Origin: Candidatus Raymondbacteria bacterium RIFOXYA2_FULL_49_16
Lineage (GTDB): Bacteria > Fibrobacterota > OXYB2-FULL-49-7 > XYB2-FULL-49-35
Reading direction: 5' to 3'
Assembly (NCBI GenBank): GCA_001789205.1
Contig: MFYT01000023.1
Coordinates: forward strand, 111,911-175,910
Length of the DNA stretch: 64,000 nucleotides
Part shown: positions 35,006-42,874 of the stretch, piece after piece
Layout of the letters: every line of letters begins with the position of its first letter
Position numbering within the stretch: the first letter of the stretch is position 1
Program-made: the position numbers and the translations under genes
The notes under the pieces: model-generated
Database searches by the model: none
Told to the model about the DNA's origin: nothing
What the model saw: only the letters and a program-made list of their open reading frames with translations

Positions 35006-36927
35006 TAGTCAAAATGAGGAAAGTTTCGGTATTGCTCCACCACAAGGCGCGGGAGGAGTTTCTTGCGGGCCTGCAGGAAGTGGGCGTTGTGCATGTCACG
35101 GAAAACCCTGATAAAGACGCGGTTTCAATGCACAAGCGGATCGAATCCATCAAGGAGACCGAAAAGGTTTGCGCAGGGCTTAAAAAAGCCGCCGCAGTCT
35201 TGGAGGAGCAACTGCCGCAGAAAAATGACCAGGACGCGGGTTCGGTCATGCGCCAATTCCACGACCGCACCCAGCGCATTGATGCGCTTGACCAGGGCCT
35301 GCAGCGGCTGCAGAAGGATGAGGCTGTGTTTGAGCCATGGGGAGAATTCGACCCAACGATAATTAACAAACTCCAGGAAACCGGAATCTCGGTGCGTTTC
35401 TTTCAGGCCCCGGAAAAAAAGTTCAATCAGCTTGATCCGTCTGGGTTCCTTCGCGTCGAGATATCGCGCGTAAAAGGCCAGGTCTTTTTTGTCATTGTTG
35501 CGCAAAAGAACGAAAACACGGTAATCGACGCTGATGAAATCCGCTTGCCCGCAGGTTCCCTGCGAAACGTCAGAGACGCCAATATCAAGGCAATCGCGGA
35601 CAAAAACACGCTTGGCAAAGAGTTGCAAGCGCTGAGCGCTTATAGCGACGTGCTCCGGGCCCACGCCAATCTTCTTCAGGACCAGCACTGTTTTCTTTCC
35701 GCGGGCGAAGACCTTGTCTCGGAAGCGCAGGGAAAGCTGCTCATGCTCACTGGTTTTTTTCCCGCAGGGGAGGAGAAAGCGGTCAAAGAATATCTTGAAA
35801 AGCGGCCTGTCTGGTTCGAAATTTCTGAACCCGCGGCAACTGACTCCATTCCAGTACTGCTGAAAAATGGCTGGTTTGCCCGCAAGTTCGAACCTGTGCT
35901 GAGCATGCTCAGCCTTCCCTCATATTATGAAATAGACCCAGTGCCCTTTTTTGCGCCGTTCCTCGTGCTTTTTATTGGCTTGTGCCTTGGCGATGTAGGC
36001 TATGGCAGCCTGCTGCTGATCGCGTCGATCGCAGGGCTTTTCAAGGCGCCTAAAAAATTTAAACCAGTGTTTGAAACCACCACGGTCATCTCCGCAGTTG
36101 TCATTTTCGCGGGCGTACTGCTCAATTCATTCTTCGGACTCACGCTTTTTGCCGGCCCAGGCATACCAGCGGAGACCGCGATTTTCAGCAATGGGGCCCA
36201 ATGGTTCTGTCCCTTGAGCCCCTTTGCAAGCGAAAAGGGCACCATATATCCCATGATGAGTTTTGCCATTGTGCTGGGCATGGTCCAGGTCTTTCTAGCA
36301 ATAGCTTTGCGCGCGGTAAATGCGGTCAGACAGAACACCTGGGTGCATGGTATTTATCCGCTCTCCTTTTTTCCCATATTTGGCGGCTTCCTTGTTATTG
36401 GCGCCCATACCAATCTGTTTGGCCTTAACATGGCTGGATTTGCCGTGAACCAGTGGAAGGTGGGCGCATTGTGGATGGCAGTTCCAGCAACCGCCGGGTG
36501 GGCCATGTTTTTCGGGGGCATTGCCTTGTTTATGCTGTTCAACAACCCGGGCACCAAGATCTTTATGCGGCCCCTGCGCGGTTTGTGGGAGGCATTCAAT
36601 TTTATTACGGGCATGCTCTCCAGCATCCTCTCATATCTGCGCCTTTTCGCGCTTGGCCTTGCCAGCGGACTTCTGGGCAGTTCGTTCAACAATATGGCGG
36701 TTCAGATTGTTTCGTCAGGAGGGTCGCCTGACTGGACCAGTCCCATGGCGGTCGCGGCCGTGCTGCTGCTGGTGGTTGGGCATTCAGTCAATCTTGGGCT
36801 TTCTATTATCAGCGCTATTATTCATCCGCTCCGTCTCACCTTTGTCGAATTTATTTTCAGTAATCTGGGGTTTGCGGGAGGCGGCAAGGCGTACAATCCT
36901 CTGAAAAAATTAACACAGTCATCATAA
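35002..36927 (+). CDS. atpI (V-type): V-type ATPase subunit I (a-subunit)
   Basis: 641 residues. The cytoplasmic N-terminal half has coiled coils (about 30-300). The membrane half has about seven or eight helices, beginning FFAPFLVLFIGLCLGDVGYG and including the key helix FITGMLSSILSYLRLFALGL. The Arg in that helix (SYLRLFAL) is the conserved residue facing the rotor's carboxylate. It provides the ion half-channels beside the K ring. Confidence 0.95.
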   Translation: MIVKMRKVSVLLHHKAREEFLAGLQEVGVVHVTENPDKDAVSMHKRIESIKETEKVCAGLKKAAAVLEEQLPQKNDQDAGSVMRQFHDRTQRIDALDQGLQRLQKDEAVFEPWGEFDPTIINKLQETGISVRFFQAPEKKFNQLDPSGFLRVEISRVKGQVFFVIVAQKNENTVIDADEIRLPAGSLRNVRDANIKAIADKNTLGKELQALSAYSDVLRAHANLLQDQHCFLSAGEDLVSEAQGKLLMLTGFFPAGEEKAVKEYLEKRPVWFEISEPAATDSIPVLLKNGWFARKFEPVLSMLSLPSYYEIDPVPFFAPFLVLFIGLCLGDVGYGSLLLIASIAGLFKAPKKFKPVFETTTVISAVVIFAGVLLNSFFGLTLFAGPGIPAETAIFSNGAQWFCPLSPFASEKGTIYPMMSFAIVLGMVQVFLAIALRAVNAVRQNTWVHGIYPLSFFPIFGGFLVIGAHTNLFGLNMAGFAVNQWKVGALWMAVPATAGWAMFFGGIALFMLFNNPGTKIFMRPLRGLWEAFNFITGMLSSILSYLRLFALGLASGLLGSSFNNMAVQIVSSGGSPDWTSPMAVAAVLLLVVGHSVNLGLSIISAIIHPLRLTFVEFIFSNLGFAGGGKAYNPLKKLTQSS

Positions 36928-36939
36928 GGAGGTTTTCTC

Positions 36940-37386
36940 ATGCTTACAGCATCAGGTATTGGATTGGGACTCATGATCGGGTTGTCCGCGGCTGGTTCGG
37001 CCATTGGCCTTTCCATAAGTGGCCAGGCCCTGATGGGCATGCTCAAGAAGCGGCCCGAGGCGTTTGGCATTGGTCTTGTGCTCTCCGCCGCGCCGTCCAC
37101 GCAGGGTCTGTATGGTTTCGTCGCCTACATGCTTTATAAAAGCATCATCACTCCCGACCTGACAGCCGTACAGGGCGCGGTCGTCCTTGCCGCCGGCATC
37201 ATGGTGGGCATTGCATGCCTGCTCTCGGCGATCTTTCAGGGAAAAGTGTGCGCCAGCGGTCTTGCCGCGTTTTCCAGCGGGCACAATGTTGTCGCGCAGA
37301 CGCTCATTCTCGCGGCGTTTCCCGAGTTTTACGCCATCCTTTCGCTGGTCGCGGCCATTCTTATGAAGGGGCTCATGGCGGCGTAA
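36940..37386 (+). CDS. atpK (V-type): V-type ATPase rotor subunit K (Na+-type ligands)
   Basis: 148 residues making two hairpins (four helices). The residues that bind Na+ in Enterococcus hirae NtpK are all recognisable here: Thr54 and Gln55 (APSTQGLYGF), Gln100 (AIFQGKV) and Glu129 (FPEFYAIL). This suggests Na+ rather than H+ coupling, which fits the Na+-symporter genes elsewhere in the window. The ribosome site AAGGAGG precedes ATG. Last V-ATPase gene; no F subunit gene follows, as is usual for this operon type. Confidence 0.95.
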   Translation: MLTASGIGLGLMIGLSAAGSAIGLSISGQALMGMLKKRPEAFGIGLVLSAAPSTQGLYGFVAYMLYKSIITPDLTAVQGAVVLAAGIMVGIACLLSAIFQGKVCASGLAAFSSGHNVVAQTLILAAFPEFYAILSLVAAILMKGLMAA

Positions 37387-37389
37387 GTC

Positions 37390-37506
37390 ATGGACGAATC
37401 TGTCAGGAACGACCCCCATTTTCAGGCGTTGAAGCGCAAGCGCATTGGCGTGGTTTTGGGCGGACGCAGCGGTGAGTACGCTGAAGGTCCTTTTCAGAAA
37501 GAATGA
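37390..37506 (+). pseudogene. Truncated 5' copy of ddl
   Basis: A 38-codon frame starts 4 bases after the V-ATPase K stop. Its first 29 codons match the first 29 codons of the intact ddl downstream at 21 of 29 residues and 65 of 87 bases: NDPHFQALKRKRIGVVLGGR here against HDPHFHTLKRRRIGVLMGGR there. Similarity stops after the GGRSGE loop, and the frame ends nine codons later. It is the remnant of a ddl gene cut by the toxin-antitoxin insertion that follows. The fragment is too short to work. Confidence 0.88.
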
Positions 37507-37524
37507 ATTAAGGTATATTTATTT

Positions 37525-37788
37525 ATGAGCGCCATTGAAAGTATCAGGAATATATTCACGTATGGGACATATCATTTTACGGATCATCTCTTTGATGAGT
37601 TGGATAACGATGGGTTCACTATCTATAATCTTGAATGCTCCATCGCGAACGGAAGGATCAGAAAAACCTGGCCAAAAGAGAACAAATTCGAGGTCGTTGG
37701 AAAAGGTTTTGACGGCAGGCCGCTTGGCTGCATTTGCCGGATCACCCATACAAACAAATTAATTATTATCACTGCTTATGAAGACTAA
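37525..37788 (+). CDS. DUF4258 protein, probable toxin of a TA pair
   Basis: 87 residues matching DUF4258: YHFTDHLFDELDNDGFTIYN, then CSIANGRIRKTWPKE and GCICRITHTNKLIIITAYED. DUF4258 proteins are RelE/MqsR-like in size and are commonly paired with a YgiT-type zinc-finger protein, as here (11-base overlap). The probable action is as an mRNA interferase held by the antitoxin; activity is inferred from the pairing. Confidence 0.8.
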   Translation: MSAIESIRNIFTYGTYHFTDHLFDELDNDGFTIYNLECSIANGRIRKTWPKENKFEVVGKGFDGRPLGCICRITHTNKLIIITAYED

Positions 37789-38062
37789 AAACGGTTTGCT
37801 GAAGACAGCGAAAAGATATTGGGAAAACGAAGTATGCGAGACCTGCGGAGGTTCTGCCATACGGGAAGTTGCGGTAGAAGTGTACCGCCACCGGGGCGGG
37901 AAAAGATACCTTTTTCAGGATGTCCCTGCCGGGGTATGCTCTGACTGCGGGGCACGGTACTTCACAGGGCATACGGCCCGGATGATGGAAGAACGCATGC
38001 GTCTCACCAGATCGGGCAAGCGCCGCAAGACAATTACTATGCCGGTGTTGTCACTCACATGA
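37778..38062 (+). CDS. YgiT-type zinc-finger antitoxin
   Basis: 94 residues. Two CxxC knuckles (CETCGG and CSDCGA) form one zinc site, with VYRHRGGKRYLFQDVPAGVC between them, the pattern of YgiT/MqsA N-terminal domains. The C-terminal DNA-binding helix-turn-helix of MqsA is short or absent here. It overlaps the DUF4258 gene and ends 26 bases before ddl. Confidence 0.85.
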   Translation: MKTKNGLLKTAKRYWENEVCETCGGSAIREVAVEVYRHRGGKRYLFQDVPAGVCSDCGARYFTGHTARMMEERMRLTRSGKRRKTITMPVLSLT

Positions 38063-38088
38063 TCATACGGATAGTTTTAATTTGATCC

Positions 38089-39093
38089 ATGTACGAATCC
38101 ATACGGCACGACCCCCATTTTCACACACTCAAGCGCAGGCGCATCGGCGTGCTCATGGGCGGCCGTTCGGGCGAGCGCGAAGTGTCGCTCATGTCCGGAA
38201 AAGGCGTCATGGCCGCCTTGCACAGGCTCGGATTTTCCTGTACGGCCATAGATGCCGCGACAAATCTCGAACAAAAGCTTGTTTCAGAACATGTTGAGAT
38301 CGCCTACCTTGCGCTGCATGGCAGATGGGGAGAAGACGGTTTTGTCCAGGGGCTTCTTGAATATATGAACATTCCTTATACGGGTTCCGGCGTGGCAGCG
38401 TCAGCGCTTGCCTTCAATAAAGTTTTTACAAAGCAGGTTTTATCGTTCTGGCATATACGGACCGCGCCGTTTGTCGACATGTGCGAATGGTGCGATATCG
38501 ATCAGGCGCTGGACCAGTGCGCGCGCATTGGTTTTCCCCTTATCTGCAAACCGCACGACGAAGGGTCTTCCATTGGTTGCCATATAGTAAAGAACGAGAC
38601 CGAACTTTTGGCCATAGTAAAAAAGGAATGGAAACGGTATCCGAAGATGTTCGCGGAAAAGTTTGTGAAAGGCAAGGAACTCACCGTGGGCGTCATAGAG
38701 CGGGAGAGCAGAAAAGTTGTATTGCCGGTGCTTGAGGTCGCTCCCCGGAGGATATTTTACGATTATAAAGCGAAATATACCGCGGGGTATGCGGATTTCA
38801 TTGTTCCGGCGAGAATTCCGGAGCGGCAGGCAAAGCGAGCCAAGGAGCTTGCGTTGCGCGTTCATGAGGTCATAGGGTGCCACGGGATGTCCCGTACCGA
38901 CTTTATCCTCGATGAAGGGACCGGCAAACTGGTTGTCCTGGAAACCAACACCCTGCCCGGCATGACCGCTTTTTCAGACCTGCCCGCCCAGGCGCGCGCG
39001 GCCGGGTATACCTACGACGAACTTGTCTATTTTATCCTTGCATCGAGCATGACAGCGCTACGGAGCCAGAAAAAGGCGCAGTATCAGGGATAA
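38089..39093 (+). CDS. ddl: D-alanine--D-alanine ligase
   Basis: 334 residues, an ATP-grasp enzyme that makes the D-Ala-D-Ala dipeptide for peptidoglycan. Hallmarks are IGVLMGGRSGEREVSLMSG, HGRWGEDGFVQGLLEYMNIP, ICKPHDEGSSIGCHIV and the closing ETNTLPGMTAFSDLP, with Thr where most have Val in EVNT. Its start has no clear Shine-Dalgarno. The V-ATPase operon is followed first by a broken copy of its 5' end, so the intact gene was apparently once directly next to it. Alanine racemase lies 5 kb downstream. Confidence 0.95.
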   Translation: MYESIRHDPHFHTLKRRRIGVLMGGRSGEREVSLMSGKGVMAALHRLGFSCTAIDAATNLEQKLVSEHVEIAYLALHGRWGEDGFVQGLLEYMNIPYTGSGVAASALAFNKVFTKQVLSFWHIRTAPFVDMCEWCDIDQALDQCARIGFPLICKPHDEGSSIGCHIVKNETELLAIVKKEWKRYPKMFAEKFVKGKELTVGVIERESRKVVLPVLEVAPRRIFYDYKAKYTAGYADFIVPARIPERQAKRAKELALRVHEVIGCHGMSRTDFILDEGTGKLVVLETNTLPGMTAFSDLPAQARAAGYTYDELVYFILASSMTALRSQKKAQYQG

Positions 39094-39121
39094 AACCCTT
39101 TTACGAACGCATGATCAATTG

Positions 39122-39388
39122 GTGTTTTTCAGGTTTCCGGGCCTTGTGGCTGACAGCGCCCTGTGCAGCCGGGTCATTGGGCTTGGTCTTATTCCCATAG
39201 GCTCTGATTCCTGGCCGGCAAAGGGCCAGGTACCGCGCGAAGGAAGCATTGTCCTGATACACGGTAATGGCAATGAACCGTATGGCATCAAGAAGTTTAT
39301 TGAGCTGTTACATAGTAAAAGAAACGATATTCTTTCGAAAAAGTGGCTGTTGCTGGATTTACGGGAAAGCATCACGACCGACGAATGA
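39122..39388 (+). CDS. Short unrecognised open frame
   Basis: About 89 codons with a GTG or TTG start and no good ribosome site. The second half reads like real protein (GSIVLIHGNGNEPYGIKKFI, then KKWLLLDLRESITTDE) but matches no family I know. It sits between ddl and a broken gene and may itself be a remnant of a longer gene. Confidence 0.35.
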   Translation: MFFRFPGLVADSALCSRVIGLGLIPIGSDSWPAKGQVPREGSIVLIHGNGNEPYGIKKFIELLHSKRNDILSKKWLLLDLRESITTDE

Positions 39389-39407
39389 GGATCACCTGGC
39401 AGCCGAG

Positions 39408-39995
39408 TTAGTGGTCCTTTTTTGCGCGCAGACCGATTTCTCGCATTGCCAGGCCATTCCATAGGCCCATAGCGGGCCGCACCTTCAGTCCCGCGCTTTT
39501 CAACGCGTGTAATACAAACGCATGGCATGAATAGACCACCGTATAATCTCTCGTGCTTTTATAAAACGTCTCCGCACCGTATGCGCCCAGGATCGTCTTC
39601 CTGTCAATCCATGTCTCGATAAAGCGCCGCATTTGCCGGTACGCGTCACATGAGATATTAAACGTGAATACCTGGATGGCGCTGTCCGCTTTGGGGAACG
39701 TGGACAACCGTGTTTCACCGACTGTAGCTTCGGTCGGTGTAAAGAGCACGGGAAAGATCCGGTACCATTGCTGTTTGCCGTCCAGGTACCACGCTTTTTC
39801 GGCATATTCATATCTGAGAAATGCGTTGCGCGTCCACGGGCAGGAATCAGGGATAATCAGATATATATGAAAACCATCGCTTACGGCATGGATGGCCAGT
39901 GTATCCGCTGCAAAAAGTCACGATGCACACACTGCAATGAAACAGAACACAAAGAGTCTTGACCTTGGTGGCTTTTGATATCCATAGTGTCGCAT
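39408..39995 (-). pseudogene. DUF2459/TIGR02117-like secreted protein, interrupted by an in-frame TGA
   Basis: The frame runs 196 codons from an ATG at 39995 to a stop, but codon 26 (39918-39920) is TGA. Before it is a signal peptide (RLFVFCFIAVCAS). After it the mature protein is intact. This includes IHAVSDGFHIYLIIPDSCPW, then FLRYEYAEKAWY, FTPTEATVGETRL and YSCHAFVLHALKSAGLKV, the Gly-x-His and Cys-x-x-x-x-x-x-Ala-Leu-x-x-Ala-Gly features of DUF2459. One base change restores the gene, so this is a recent nonsense mutation or a sequencing error. Confidence 0.75.
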
Positions 39996-40102
39996 GGTAT
40001 AAAAATAGTATTCAACACAATTATGCGGCTTGTTGATCCCTGGCACCGATGGCGTCAGGGATCACAAAGTACCTGGTGTGTCGTTCGCTGGCAGGGATTT
40101 GT

Positions 40103-41875
40103 CTAAGTACCTTTCTCCATTTCCGATACAGTCCATATATACCAGCCATTGTGCGGGGCCCAGTATTCCGCTGTTCGCCAATCATATCCGTTCACGGTGT
40201 CGAGTACAGGTTCGTCCTGCATATTGCCACCAATACCGTTGATAATGCCGCCCGGGATTAGCCCGACAAAGCGTGAATGCGGGAACACATGGTTTATACC
40301 TTCGCCGGTCATGCTGCACGCATTGAAGGGATTGGCGCCCATAACCCATTCCATCTGACGCCTGGCAAGATCGCGATATGCGGTATTGTTGAAGGCGGCT
40401 GCGGCCTGTGTCAGTAAACATGCGTAGCTTTCAAGATGCGAATTTATCCTTACCTACCAGAACTCTTTTCGAACAGGTAAAAAATATCGGTAGGTCAGTT
40501 CTCCCGCAAGAGGACGGTACGTATCCTTGGTAGGAGATCCATAGTAGACGCCATAGGGGATTATCCTGAATGCATTTCGTGCGCATAATGGAACAACGTA
40601 TTCCTCCAGATGGAGTTGGACCGCTGTGCGCCAAGAGGCGGCAGAGGGATGAGCAGGCAGGTGGCCCGCAAGTTCCAGTAGCGCAATCGCAGGAAGGGCT
40701 GAATAGACCGCGTTTGTTAACGGGGCCTTATTTGTAGGAGATTCCTTCCAGAATCCCCTGATCAGTTTCTGATTTCCCGCGAATTCCTGCACCTGCAGCG
40801 CCGCAAGATTTTGTCCAAGGCCTGCTGCCTCATCTGCCCATTGTTTCAGGTTCGTGGCGCGATACAGTTCCAGAGCAGCCAGAAGCCACCAGGTAATATC
40901 ATGGGTTGATTTTGTTCCAGGAGTGGTTGCCGCACGGCAGCGGAGGCCGGCAGCCAGGCATTTCTGGGCATATCCAGGATCAACGTCCTTGAATAGCTGG
41001 GCGATCATGGCCTGGACCAGCACAAATTCTGCCTGAATGGAGCCGATGATTTTTGTATTGATATACCTGTCATCCTTGGTGCCAATTATATTGCCGGTCC
41101 AATGGTTGTCGCTGTTGTCGCCATTGATACCTCCTGCGCAGTCAGCCCATATTTGGCCGTTGCTGTCCTGCATTTTAAGCCAGTAGCGGTTTCCCCAACG
41201 GATTTCCTCGAGAATGGGTTTTAAACCTGACCCGTTCTGGTTCCATGTATCTCCCAAGTTTCGGCCCATCCGCATAATGGCCATGCCGCTGTGGAGGGCC
41301 GTGGACATCCATTTGCGCAGATCGCCGGCATCGTGCCATCCGCCGGTAACATCTATATGCGCACCGTTGTCTCTGCGCCTGCCATCGTCAAGATGGCAGA
41401 CTGGATGCACGTTGGGAACAGCAACACCGCACCGCTGCTGATAATAATATTTGAAAGCTTCGGGCAGCGTGCGTTTCCAAAGGTCGTGTCTGATGAAAAA
41501 AGGCACTGAGAGGAGATCGCCAATTGTAATCTGGTACATTCCCGGCCTTTCGAGACCGCTGAAATCCCCGGCCAGGCATGGCCCAAAGTCGCAATCCACG
41601 GCTTTGAGAGGTCCGGCCAGTTTGAATGGCGGCGTGTTGGGCTCTGGTTCCGCCATGTCGGAGAGTAAAAATTCGGCAGGCGGAGCAATGTCCGGCAGCC
41701 GGAAAAGGACTGGTTTTTTTGACTTGGGTAAAAAACCCAGGTGGTTGAGCGCGATGTTAGGGTTTTGAGGGGCTGTTAGCGTTTCTATTCGTTCTTGCCG
41801 GGAAGGACCATCCTGGGCAATCAGGGGACAGGCAATGGAAAGGCTTAAACTTTTTATAAATGAACGCCGTTTCAT
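40103..41875 (-). pseudogene. Glycoside hydrolase family 9-like protein, interrupted by an in-frame TAG
   Basis: A single frame of 590 codons is split by TAG at 40454-40456 (codon 474). The N-terminus MKRRSFIKSLSLSIACPLIA looks like a signal of the twin-arginine type (RRSFIK). Next is a cellulase-like Ig domain (NIALNHLGFLPKSKKPVLFR). The GH9 (alpha/alpha)6 barrel has VTGGWHDAGDLRKWM, the catalytic-base motif. Past the stop the barrel continues in frame (VRINSHLESYACLL, WVMGANPFNACSMTGEG, HSRFVGLIPGGIINGIGG, DWRTAEYWAPHNG). The C-terminal catalytic Glu lies after the stop, so a product ending at TAG should be inactive. Confidence 0.85.
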
Positions 41876-42004
41876 ACACGCTCCTTTTACTTCTTTGAAA
41901 TATATTATAGTACACCAAATACCCTCCTCTGGACCCCTGGCGCTAAATTTGCAGATTATGCTTCCGAAAGTAATCTTGCAAAACCTTCAGGCTATTATAT
42001 TTTT
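41876..42004 (+). other. Junction between GH9 pseudogene and a 5'-less gene
   Basis: Directly beyond the GH9 start codon the plus-strand frame of the next gene is already open and codon-like (FADYASESNLAKPSGYYIFV). No start codon or ribosome site was found. This looks like a recombination joint and not a normal intergenic region. Confidence 0.4.
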
Positions 42005-42307
42005 GTGGATTTTGTTCCCGAGATTGTCATTTTTAACCCACATAAGAAAACGTGGGATGGCGATCTATTCTTAAAACGGATGGTTTTTAGAGGCAATGGA
42101 GAATTGTCGATGAATCACGACCCTCCAAACCAGGCGATCCGGTGGACAAAGGGCGCCGTCATCGATGAAGCAGGTCAGACAGCAAGTGCATATGTTATTA
42201 AAAACATGAACGGAAATACTTTCATGTTTTTTGAATGGAAGAGTGGTGATTACACCAACCGGCACATGAGGCCATATTATTACGTACTGAAAAAAAGCAG
42301 CTTTTGA
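42005..42307 (+). pseudogene. C-terminal remnant of a BlaR1-tail-like protein
   Basis: 100 codons remain from a convenient GTG; the protein-like reading extends upstream without a start. The sequence resembles a C-terminal beta domain found on BlaR1/M56-type peptidases and related proteins: VPEIVIFNPHKKTWDGDLFL, then WTKGAVIDEAGQTASAYVIK and FMFFEWKSGDYTNRHMRPYY. The N-terminal part of the parent protein is absent. The family call is moderate. Confidence 0.5.
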
Positions 42308-42310
42308 CTG

Positions 42311-42604
42311 CTATGCCCTGTCCAGCCAATAATCAGGATGCCGGTGAAGATGCATGGTGGCGAGGACAATGATTTCTGTCGGATCTATTCGATAGAGTAG
42401 CCCATAGGGAAAACGGTAGATCAGCCGACGGCGGATGTTCCCACGGAGTACAGGGCATGCCTCCGGATAGTTGGCTATACCTTGAACCGCACTATCAATT
42501 TTATCCAGGAATTTGACACCAAGTCCTGGTGCTTGGATTTCGTAATATCGGACAGCATCCAGCATTTCAAGTTCTGCAGGACGCAAGAAACGAACATTGT
42601 TCAT
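42311..42604 (-). CDS. ParE/RelE-type toxin
   Basis: 97 residues with the ParE/RelE-superfamily pattern: FLRPAELEMLDAVRYYEIQA at the start, FLDKIDSAVQGIANYPEACP, and the closing strand IIVLATMHLHRHPDYW. It probably poisons gyrase or ribosome-bound mRNA when free of antitoxin. It overlaps the antitoxin gene by 4 bases. Confidence 0.9.
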   Translation of the reverse strand: MNNVRFLRPAELEMLDAVRYYEIQAPGLGVKFLDKIDSAVQGIANYPEACPVLRGNIRRRLIYRFPYGLLYRIDPTEIIVLATMHLHRHPDYWLDRA

Positions 42605-42831
42605 GTGATTGTTGAACGGGCGTCACGGAGTACGGATTTGGCGGAACGTGCGGGAATTTTACCTTTTTTATACTGCAGATATCTTTTATTCGCTTCATTG
42701 ATCCAGAGGTCCTCGTTATCTTTGTCATCAAGGGTATCGAGGCTTGCAATGAGATGTTCAGCAAGTGTCGCCCGTTCTTTTGGACGGAGTTTAAGGGCTC
42801 GCGCCTCACATTCTTTCAGTAATGGTAACAT
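42601..42831 (-). CDS. Addiction-module antitoxin (TIGR02574-like)
   Basis: 76 residues matching the putative addiction module component family: LKLRPKERATLAEHLIASLD, followed by DNEDLWINEANKRYLQYKKG. It is the antitoxin partner of the ParE-type toxin and the first gene of the pair. An AGGTG-type ribosome site precedes it. Confidence 0.9.
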   Translation of the reverse strand: MLPLLKECEARALKLRPKERATLAEHLIASLDTLDDKDNEDLWINEANKRYLQYKKGKIPARSAKSVLRDARSTIT

Positions 42832-42874
42832 AATTCACCTCCGTTTATATTCTTATAATATAAAATATTACAAC

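Noticed and set aside
39500-39811. A 103-codon minus-strand frame in the region of the DUF2459-like gene.
   Set aside because: It is the wrong-frame shadow of the broken gene, which shows clear family motifs in the other frame.
39918-39920. In-frame TGA as a selenocysteine or recoded codon.
   Set aside because: It lies in a signal peptide, has no selenocysteine-insertion-like hairpin that I could see, and TGA is used as a normal stop by many genes here.
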